Part shown: positions 45,634 through 50,571 of the stretch, piece after piece
Layout of the letters: every line of letters begins with the position of its first letter
Numbering within the stretch: position 1 is the first letter of the stretch
Assembly: GCA_937877715.1 (NCBI GenBank)
Contig: CALEHW010000061.1
Location: forward strand, 1-50,571
Direction: 5' to 3'
DNA length: 50,571 bases
Source of the DNA: an uncultured Methylophaga sp.
Lineage (GTDB): Bacteria; Pseudomonadota; Gammaproteobacteria; GCF-002020875
Made by a program: the position numbers and the translations under genes
Notes under the pieces: model-generated
Seen by the model: the letters and a program-made list of their open reading frames with translations, nothing else
Told to the model about the DNA's origin: nothing
Databases searched by the model: none

Positions 45634-46521
45634 TCAGCGACTCTCCATCATACTGTGGATGATTGGAGCCAGGATAATCTCCATCGCAAATCCCATCTTC
45701 GATCCAGGAACAACAATTGTATTGCGACGGGACATGAATGAGTCCTGCAACATATCCAGCAGATATGAGAAATCGATATTGTGTTTGACAGGATCCTTGA
45801 AGCGGATAACGATAAAACTCTCATCCGGGGTCGGGATATCGCGCGCAATAAACGGGTTGGAGGTATCAACTGTAGAGACACGCTGGAAGTTGATATCGGT
45901 CTGTGAGAACTGTGGGGTGATGTAGTTCACATAGTCCGGCATGCGGCGCAGGATGGTGTCGACAATCACCTCCTCGGAGTAGCCACGCTCGGCATTGTCA
46001 CGGTGGATCTTCTGGATCCACTCCAGGTTTACGATAGGGACGACACCCACGCCCAGGTCAACCTGCCCGGCAACATCTGCATCGGAGTTCTTGACCAGTC
46101 CATGCAGCCCCTCGTAGAAGAGCAGATCTGTTCCAGCACCCACTTTCTCCCATGGGGTGAACTGACCCGGGGTCAGCCCGGTGTTCAGGCGTGCATTATG
46201 TTCGGCAGCCTCCTCATCACTGTGGAGGTAGTAGCGACGGCCACACTCGCCGTTCTCGCCGTAGGCCCTGAAGTTATCCGCCAGCAGATCAAAATGGTTG
46301 GCATCGGGACCAAAATGGCTGAAGGATTTGTTCCCCTTTGCCTCCTCCTCGGCAACCTTCTCCTTCATTGCGGCACGGTCAAAACGGTGGTAGCTATCAC
46401 CCTCAACCACCAGCGCATTGAGCTTCTCTCGATTGAAGATATGCTCAAAGGCGCGTTTGACAGTGGTGGTACCGGCACCGGAGGAACCGGTGATCGCAAC
46501 AACTGGATGTTTTGCTGACAT
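45634..46521 (-). CDS. prkB: Phosphoribulokinase, class I (proteobacterial)
   Basis: Phosphoribulokinase, 295 aa, makes ribulose-1,5-bisphosphate from ribulose-5-phosphate and ATP, the step that feeds RuBisCO. The P-loop is GSSGAGTTTV (residues 12-21). EGDSYHRFDR holds catalytic and substrate-binding residues, followed by SHFGPDANHFD, FYEGLHG, and the C-terminal VPGSKMGFAMEIILAP. The length and sequence are those of the class I octameric, NADH-activated type of proteobacteria, not the plant/cyanobacterial type. AGGAG precedes the ATG by 9 nt. It is downstream of the GlcF-like gene on the same strand, and flanked on both sides by half copies of the MITE-like element. Confidence 0.96.
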   Translation of the reverse strand: MSAKHPVVAITGSSGAGTTTVKRAFEHIFNREKLNALVVEGDSYHRFDRAAMKEKVAEEEAKGNKSFSHFGPDANHFDLLADNFRAYGENGECGRRYYLHSDEEAAEHNARLNTGLTPGQFTPWEKVGAGTDLLFYEGLHGLVKNSDADVAGQVDLGVGVVPIVNLEWIQKIHRDNAERGYSEEVIVDTILRRMPDYVNYITPQFSQTDINFQRVSTVDTSNPFIARDIPTPDESFIVIRFKDPVKHNIDFSYLLDMLQDSFMSRRNTIVVPGSKMGFAMEIILAPIIHSMMESR

Positions 46522-46599
46522 ATTTCTCTACTCCTAGGTTTGGTCGGGGGAGGAGCAGCTGCTGCACGCCTCCCTGCGTACAAAATGATTCCGTAATTC

Positions 46600-46632
46600 T
46601 ACCGCCAGTTGGCCTCTCCGTCCATCTGGCGG
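46600..46632 (-). other. Hairpin between the GlcF-like gene and prkB
   Basis: ACCGCCAG (46600-46607) pairs with CTGGCGGT (46625-46632) around a 17-nt loop, directly behind the GlcF-like stop. No T-run follows, so it may be a processing or mRNA-stability structure rather than a terminator. The remaining gap to prkB (46522-46599) may hold a promoter, with TAGAAT near 46595 on the minus strand as a weak -10 candidate. Confidence 0.35.
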
Positions 46633-47874
46633 TTAAGTAGCCTCGTTATTCCCAGTCACCTCGTCATTCCCGCGTACCACGGAAGCAATGCTTCCTCTGC
46701 ATCTAATGGAAGGGCGGGAATCCAGCTGGCGCACAAGAAGGGTAACCGGATGGACCACCTCAACCGTGGCACCCATCTTCTCTATCCCCTCTGCCAGGTG
46801 GAGGGCGCAGCCATAGTTGGTGGAGAGAAGCATTGTGCTCTCTGCCGCAAGCAGTGACTCGACTTTGGGTTGGCGCAGAAGATCGGCAGTTTCAGGTTCC
46901 CGTAGTCGATGGCTGCCCGCCGCCCCGCAACATCCTCCATCTGGCCCCAACAGAGTGATCTTGATCTTCGGGATTCTCTCGAGAAGAGCCTCCACCGCAC
47001 GGTTGCCCCGCAGCACATTTCCAAGTGAACAGGGGTGGTGGAGGGTGATCTGTTGCGGCAGAGGGCTGAACAGAAGTCTGTCAAGACCGGGGCTCTGTAG
47101 CAGGAACTGACAGATCTCCATTGCTGGTGCAGGCAGATCCCCCTTCTCAACCAGCTGCACCCCGCATCCGGATGAGGTGAAGATGATGGCATCCAGCTGC
47201 TGCCCGCCAAAAGCCTCCTGATTCATCCTATTTAGCTGCTTTGCCCTCTCCGGATTTCCGTGGTGTTGCGGTAGCGCCCCACAACACTGCTGCCCCTGTG
47301 GAACTGTCACCTCATACCCAAGCCGGGACAACAGGGTGGCGGCATCCCGGTGTGTCTGCCGGTCAAATGGGCCTGCAACACAGCCAAGGAAGAGCCCAAC
47401 CTTGCCAAGTTTTTTGCCAACTGCAGGGTAGTGGGAACTTACCCTTCCTGCTTTCGGCAACCTGCTAGTGGCGGCTCTCCCCAGTGCCGTCAGGGGTAGT
47501 CGTAGTCGTCTCCAGAGTGCCGCACCATCTGCCAACAATGCTACCAGTCGCGGTCTCAGGGCGATCTGCTCCAGCCAGTATGCGGCCCCGGCAGGCGACG
47601 GCAGCATGGCATGTGCTCCATCCAGAATCTCCCCATAAGGCACTCCAGATGGGCACGACTTCTCACAGGCGCGGCAGAGCAGGCAGTGGTCGAGATGGGC
47701 AACAAGCCTTTTGGATGGCTCCATCTCACCTCGCAACAGGGCGACACTCATCATCACCCGTCCACGGGGGGACTCTCCCTCCTCACGGAACAGCTTGTAG
47801 GTGGGGCAGTGGCTGCTGCAGAGGCCGCAGAGAACGCAGCGGTCGGCGGCCTCAATCAGGGCGTGAGAATTCAT
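46633..47874 (-). CDS. glcF: Fe-S oxidoreductase, GlcF-like (glycolate oxidase iron-sulfur subunit family)
   Basis: A (Fe-S)-binding oxidoreductase of 413 aa. Two 4Fe-4S motifs near the N-terminus (CVLCGLCSSHCP and CLLCRACEKSCP) are followed by two CCG domains (QQCCGALP; HHPCSLGNVLRG with GGCCGAAG). This is the GlcF/LutA/HdrB-type plan. GlcF transfers electrons from the GlcD flavin to the quinone pool. The last 30 or so residues (from DSRPSIRC) are encoded by an inserted MITE-like element and are not part of the family; the native protein probably ended near VVHPVTLLVRQL. The GlcD-like gene is 40 kb away, and no glcE is seen. Its place next to phosphoribulokinase suggests a link to phosphoglycolate salvage. 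The function is assigned by family only. Confidence 0.82.
   Translation of the reverse strand: MNSHALIEAADRCVLCGLCSSHCPTYKLFREEGESPRGRVMMSVALLRGEMEPSKRLVAHLDHCLLCRACEKSCPSGVPYGEILDGAHAMLPSPAGAAYWLEQIALRPRLVALLADGAALWRRLRLPLTALGRAATSRLPKAGRVSSHYPAVGKKLGKVGLFLGCVAGPFDRQTHRDAATLLSRLGYEVTVPQGQQCCGALPQHHGNPERAKQLNRMNQEAFGGQQLDAIIFTSSGCGVQLVEKGDLPAPAMEICQFLLQSPGLDRLLFSPLPQQITLHHPCSLGNVLRGNRAVEALLERIPKIKITLLGPDGGCCGAAGSHRLREPETADLLRQPKVESLLAAESTMLLSTNYGCALHLAEGIEKMGATVEVVHPVTLLVRQLDSRPSIRCRGSIASVVRGNDEVTGNNEAT
46634..46724. mobile_element. MITE-like element, left half, within the end of the GlcF-like gene
   Basis: It matches the left half of the full element at 35793. The end AAGTAGCCTCGTTA resembles the left inverted repeat, and 46662-46724 is identical to 35831-35893 at 60 of 63 positions. 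Two of the three differences compensate each other in the stem (ATTCCCGC/GCGGGAAT here, ATCCCCGC/GCGGGGAT there), so the hairpin is kept. The right half is missing. Read on the minus strand it encodes about the last 30 residues of the GlcF-like protein, including its stop. Confidence 0.75.
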
Positions 47875-47897
47875 GACACTATTGTATACTGCAATCC

Positions 47898-48221
47898 ATG
47901 AGCAGTGAGACCGGATACTACAGACGCCACCTCTTCTTCTGTACCAGTCAGGCGGAGGATGGAAAACTGTGCTGCAACCAGCATGGAGCTAGGAAGATGC
48001 ACAAATATGCCAAGCAGCGGATCAATGAGATGGGGCTCCATGCCCCCGGTGAGTACCGCATCAATAAGGCAAGTTGCATGGGGCGCTGTGGCGAGGGACC
48101 GGTAATTGCAATCTATCCCGACAATGTCTGGTACACCTATGTGGATCGGGAGGATATTGATGAGATTATCGACGAGCACCTGCTTAACGGTCGTGAGGTA
48201 GAGCGCCTCAAACTGCCGTGA
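47898..48221 (+). CDS. Thioredoxin-like [2Fe-2S] ferredoxin
   Basis: A small protein of 107 aa in the thioredoxin-like 2Fe-2S ferredoxin family (COG3411). Four cysteines are positioned as in that family: one in FFCTSQAEDG, a CC pair in KLCCNQHGA, and two in ASCMGRCGEGPVIAIYP. The ...WYTYVDREDIDEIIDEHLLNGREVERL C-terminus is also typical. It is divergent from the GlcF-like gene by 23 nt and overlaps the following hydrolase by 4 nt. Its redox partner is unknown. Confidence 0.85.
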   Translation: MSSETGYYRRHLFFCTSQAEDGKLCCNQHGARKMHKYAKQRINEMGLHAPGEYRINKASCMGRCGEGPVIAIYPDNVWYTYVDREDIDEIIDEHLLNGREVERLKLP

Positions 48222-48856
48222 GCCCTGTTGTGGATTGCTCTGCGGAGAGGGGGGTTATCTCTGGGCCGGTAGGTGACTTGGAGATCTGGCTGGAGTGCCC
48301 GAATGTCACCCCGAAGGCGGTGATGATTATAGCACACCCCCATCCGCTCTATGGTGGAATCATGCAAAACAAGGTTGTCCATACCTTGGCGAGAGGGGCA
48401 CTCAATAGCGGTGTGGCTGCACTGCGTTTCAACTTTCGTGGGGTAGGTAAGAGTGGTGGTGAGTATGACGAGGGGCGAGGTGAACGGCAGGATCTGTTAG
48501 CTGTGGCTAAGTGGGTGCAGGAGCAGTTCCCGGGGTTGCCTGTCTGGCTCTCTGGCTTCTCCTTTGGGGCGGGGGTTGTTCTGCGCACCATGGAACAGGC
48601 AGGGGCGGAAAAACTGCTACTGGTGGCGCCACCACTTAACCTCTACCCAGCTCTCAATAAAATCAAGCAGATAGATATTCCATGGTCAGTGCTAATGGGG
48701 GACGCTGATGAGGTGATCCCCTTTGAGCAGGTCAGTGAATGGGTGGAAAAACAGCAGATACCGCCAGATTTCCGGGTTTTTCCAGGCGTCAGCCACTTCT
48801 TTCACGGAAGACTGGTTGAGCTGCGTGGCGCGGTAGAGGAGTTGATGGCGAAATAA
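48218..48856 (+). CDS. Alpha/beta hydrolase (COG2945 type)
   Basis: A serine hydrolase of 212 aa. It has HPHPLYGGIMQNKV (oxyanion region), FNFRGVGKSGGEYDEGRGE, the nucleophile elbow GFSFGA (Ser in G-x-S-x-G), GDADEVIP (acid) and SHFFHGRL (catalytic His). GTG start overlapping the ferredoxin gene by 4 nt. Genes of this family often stand just upstream of rplM in gammaproteobacteria, but the natural substrate is unknown. Confidence 0.85.
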   Translation: MSPVVDCSAERGVISGPVGDLEIWLECPNVTPKAVMIIAHPHPLYGGIMQNKVVHTLARGALNSGVAALRFNFRGVGKSGGEYDEGRGERQDLLAVAKWVQEQFPGLPVWLSGFSFGAGVVLRTMEQAGAEKLLLVAPPLNLYPALNKIKQIDIPWSVLMGDADEVIPFEQVSEWVEKQQIPPDFRVFPGVSHFFHGRLVELRGAVEELMAK

Positions 48857-48870
48857 AGCGCTTTTTTCTC

Positions 48871-48899
48871 TTGCGGCGGTAAAAACCATTCTGTAAAAT
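48871..48899 (+). promoter_or_regulatory. Predicted sigma70 promoter of rplM-rpsI
   Basis: TTGCGG (48871-48876) and TAAAAT (48894-48899) are spaced by 17 nt. Transcription would start near 48907, leaving a leader of about 70 nt that contains a CTCTC/GAGAG hairpin (about 48920-48935). This could serve regulation of the ribosomal protein operon, but it has no certain match to a known leader. Confidence 0.65.
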
Positions 48900-48977
48900 C
48901 TGCGCTCTTTTCCGGGAGCTCTCCACGTCGAGAGGGTGCCGGTACGATTGTACGAACAGAATTCTGGAGTAGTGTTG

Positions 48978-49409
48978 ATGAAAACCTTTAGCGCCAAGTC
49001 TCACGAGGTAAAACGTGACTGGTATATCGTGGATGCCGATGGCAAGACCCTGGGTCGCCTCGCCTCCGAGATCGCCCACCGTCTGCGTGGCAAGCATAAG
49101 GCCGAGTACACCCCGCATGTGGATACCGGCGACTACATCGTGGTCATCAATGCAGAGAAGATTGCAGTAACCGGCAACAAGCGTCAGGACAAGATGTACC
49201 ATCGCTATACTGGATATATCGGTAACCTCAAGTCAACCAACTTCGAGGACCTCAACCAGAAGGCACCTGAGCGCATCATACAGCTGGCAGTCAAGGGAAT
49301 GCTTCCACGCAACCCGCTGGGTCGCGCCATGATTGGCAAGCTTAAGGTCTATGCGGGAACAGACCATCCACACACTGCACAGCAGCCTCAGACTCTTGAT
49401 ATCGCATAA
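48978..49409 (+). CDS. rplM: 50S ribosomal protein L13
   Basis: L13, 143 aa, an early-assembly protein of the large ribosomal subunit. The ATG at 48978 gives [33 protein letters not shown], the family N-terminus; an in-frame start at 48936 lies in the leader and is not used. [25 protein letters not shown] and [21 protein letters not shown] are conserved blocks. It is followed by rpsI after 53 nt, the universal pair. Confidence 0.98.
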   Translation: MKTFSAKSHEVKRDWYIVDADGKTLGRLASEIAHRLRGKHKAEYTPHVDTGDYIVVINAEKIAVTGNKRQDKMYHRYTGYIGNLKSTNFEDLNQKAPERIIQLAVKGMLPRNPLGRAMIGKLKVYAGTDHPHTAQQPQTLDIA

Positions 49410-49462
49410 CTAGATATCGCCTGACTGAGCACCAGAGAAAATTTAAGAGACACATACATATT

Positions 49463-49858
49463 ATGGCAATGACAGAACAGTATTACGGAACCGGACGTCG
49501 CAAAACCTCAACTGCACGCGTCTACCTGCGCCCCGGTACAGGCGCAATCACCATCAACGGCAAGAGCCTGGATGACTTCTTTGGTCGCCCAACCTCACGC
49601 ATGGTGGTAAATCAGGCGTTGGCAGCTGTCGATATGGCTGAAAAGTTCGATATTAACGTCAATGTTGCCGGTGGCGGCATTACCGGCCAGTCTGGTGCCA
49701 TCCGTCACGGCATTACCCGTGCCCTGATGAATTACGATGAGTCTCTACGCCCAACACTGCGTGAGGCTGGCTTTGTTACTCGTGACTCCCGTAAGGTTGA
49801 GCGTAAGAAGGTTGGTCTGCATAAAGCACGTAAGGCGACCCAGTACTCCAAGCGTTAA
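49463..49858 (+). CDS. rpsI: 30S ribosomal protein S9
   Basis: S9, 131 aa, of the small ribosomal subunit. It begins [25 protein letters not shown] and ends with [16 protein letters not shown], whose terminal Arg reaches the P-site t[23 protein letters not shown] is the central family block. petABC, which often follows rpsI, is not here; a tRNA gene follows instead. Confidence 0.98.
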   Translation: MAMTEQYYGTGRRKTSTARVYLRPGTGAITINGKSLDDFFGRPTSRMVVNQALAAVDMAEKFDINVNVAGGGITGQSGAIRHGITRALMNYDESLRPTLREAGFVTRDSRKVERKKVGLHKARKATQYSKR

Positions 49859-49887
49859 CCGGAACCTGTTTTTTAGTAAAAGTTTAT

Positions 49888-49961
49888 TCGGGCATCGTCT
49901 AACGGCAGGACAAAGGATTCTGATTCCTTTAATCGTGGTTCGAATCCATGTGCCCGAGCCA
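49888..49961 (+). tRNA. tRNA-Gln (anticodon CTG)
   Basis: The cloverleaf is complete in 74 nt with encoded CCA. The acceptor stem is TCGGGCA/TGCCCGA with discriminator G. The D stem is GTCT/GGAC and the anticodon stem AAGGA/TCCTT, with loop TTCTGAT. The anticodon CTG is at 49920-49922, reading CAG glutamine codons. The T arm is CGTGG-TTCGAAT-CCATG. The last 19 nt are repeated 96 bp downstream. Confidence 0.95.
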
Positions 49962-50059
49962 AATATCAGATAGCTACAGCACTTGCAGGTACCACTATTT
50001 CAGAGTCATCCGCGGTGCTTCGGGGTGGCGTAGCCACCAATCCATGTGCCCGAGCCAAA
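49943..50059. repeat. 21-bp direct repeat of the tRNA-Gln 3' end
   Basis: AATCCATGTGCCCGAGCCA plus AA occurs at 49943-49963, inside and just past the tRNA, and again at 50039-50059. The 75-bp spacer contains a GGTGGC/GCCACC hairpin (50024-50038) and no gene. The arrangement resembles attachment-site repeats left by an integrated element at a tRNA gene, or the remnant of a second tRNA-Gln copy whose 5' part is gone. Confidence 0.8.
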
Positions 50060-50089
50060 AAAGCCTGTCTCCTCTAGACAGGCTTTTTT
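50057..50089 (+). terminator. Rho-independent terminator after tRNA-Gln
   Basis: AGCCTGTCT pairs with AGACAGGCT around the loop CCTCT, and the stem is extended by A and T runs on both sides (six A, then six T). It is a strong terminator that may work in both directions, between the tRNA region and the toxin-antitoxin genes. Confidence 0.9.
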
Positions 50090-50107
50090 ATTGATGCCCA
50101 CCTTGGT

Positions 50108-50136
50108 TTGCACTACAATAGTGTGCACGCTATACG
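50108..50136 (+). promoter_or_regulatory. Predicted promoter and operator of the toxin-antitoxin pair
   Basis: TTGCAC (50108-50113) and TATACG (50131-50136) are 17 nt apart. A palindrome CACTA-CAA-TAGTG (50111-50123) lies over the -35 and spacer, as expected for autorepression by an antitoxin or toxin-antitoxin complex. GAGGG sits about 8 nt before the antitoxin ATG. Confidence 0.55.
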
Positions 50137-50160
50137 TGTTATTTTAAGAGGGATCAAAAA

Positions 50161-50385
50161 ATGAAAAATATTACCCTGAGTGCAGACGAGCAGTTGATTG
50201 AGGCCGCCCGACAACAGGCCAAGGCAATGCATACTACTCTAAACCGGCAGTTTCGTACCTGGTTGGAAAATTTTGTGCAGCATGAGAGAAAGGCGGATGA
50301 TGCAATGCGTCTGATAGAGGAGATTCAGGGTTACGCACGTACGCAAGGGAAAAAATTCACCAGAGAAGAGATGAATGAGCGTTAA
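50161..50385 (+). CDS. Antitoxin of a VapBC-type module (ribbon-helix-helix-like)
   Basis: A small protein of 74 aa. The N-terminus KNITLSADEQLIEAARQQAKAMHTTLNRQFRTWLENFV fits a ribbon-helix-helix DNA-binding domain: one beta strand, then two helices. The charged C-terminal half with IEEIQGYARTQGKKFTREEMNER would wrap around the toxin. It overlaps the PIN-domain toxin by 11 nt. It should neutralise the toxin and repress the operon through the palindrome at 50111-50123. Confidence 0.8.
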   Translation: MKNITLSADEQLIEAARQQAKAMHTTLNRQFRTWLENFVQHERKADDAMRLIEEIQGYARTQGKKFTREEMNER

Positions 50386-50571
50386 TTTTATTGACAGTAA
50401 TGTTTTCATCTATCTGTTCGATGAGACGGATCACAGGAAACAACAGATAGCCAACGAGCTGATTCATGGCGCATTAAGTAATCTGGATGCGGTAATCAGC
50501 TTCCAGGTTGTTCAGGAGGTTATGAATGTCATTACTCGAAAGATGGCTCTGCCAGTCACCCACCAGCATGC
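50375..50571 (+). CDS. PIN-domain toxin (VapC-type), 5' part cut by the window end
   Basis: The frame starts with ATG at 50375, overlapping the antitoxin end, and stays open to the window end (about 65 residues). NFIDSNVFIYLFDETDHRKQQIANELI is the typical PIN N-terminus, with the first catalytic Asp in FIDSN; the Glu in FQVVQEVMNVI is the second acidic position. VapC toxins are Mg-dependent RNases that often cut tRNA. Later acidic residues lie beyond the window, so intactness is unknown. Confidence 0.82.
   Translation, partial: MSVNFIDSNVFIYLFDETDHRKQQIANELIHGALSNLDAVISFQVVQEVMNVITRKMALPVTHQH

Overview
The window is a stretch of chromosome from a gammaproteobacterium. The evidence is the gene order radC / coaBC-dut-algC-argB, petABC-sspAB, rsmI-rnpB-mraZ, and a complete division and cell wall (dcw) cluster with lpxC and secA. 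A class I phosphoribulokinase (46521-45634, minus) beside a GlcF-like Fe-S oxidoreductase, plus a cytochrome bc1 complex, suggest a chemolithoautotroph that fixes CO2 by the Calvin cycle. A sulfur oxidiser of the Chromatiales type would fit, but the sequence alone does not fix the lineage. MurE carries the DNPR motif, so the peptidoglycan should contain meso-diaminopimelate.

Layout. 1-2000: the end of a HyuB/5-oxoprolinase-type gene overlaps an N-acetylglutaminylglutamine amidotransferase (osmolyte synthesis). 2.1-5.9 kb: petABC and sspAB. 5.9-8.4 kb, minus strand: GlcD-like flavoprotein, BON-domain lipoprotein, YraN. 8.4-9.7 kb: rsmI and RNase P RNA. 9.7-27.5 kb: the dcw cluster in the order ftsZ-mraZ-rsmH-ftsL-ftsI-murE-murF-mraY-murD-ftsW-murG-murC-murB-ddl-ftsQ-ftsA. 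27.6-33.3 kb: lpxC, secA, argJ and a ThiE-like protein. 33.3-37.2 kb, minus: zapD, coaE, pilD, pilC. 37.2-38.6 kb: fkpB-ispH. 38.6-40.4 kb, minus: a PilE-like pilin, FimT and RadC. 40.6-45.5 kb: coaBC-dut-algC-argB and a TauE/SafE permease. 45.6-47.9 kb, minus: phosphoribulokinase and the GlcF-like protein. 47.9-50.6 kb: a 2Fe-2S ferredoxin, an alpha/beta hydrolase, rplM-rpsI, tRNA-Gln(CTG) and a VapBC-type toxin-antitoxin pair cut by the window end.

The most unusual feature is the position of ftsZ. It is missing from its usual place between ftsA and lpxC and is instead the first gene of the cluster, between rnpB and mraZ. Directly upstream of ftsZ lie a sigma70-like promoter and four TGGNN repeats spaced exactly 10 bp apart. 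These look like MraZ boxes, which normally precede mraZ itself. This predicts that the MraZ regulator directly controls transcription of ftsZ.

A second find is a small MITE-like element made of two REP-type hairpins. One full copy, with 9-bp flanking direct repeats, lies between pilC and pilD. Two half copies flank the phosphoribulokinase gene, and one of them encodes the C-terminal end of the GlcF-like protein. Other features worth a second look are two hairpins that share a 21-nt loop on different stems, a ThiE domain that has lost its usual MutT partner, a 24-bp perfect palindrome upstream of coaBC, and a duplicated tRNA-Gln 3' end.
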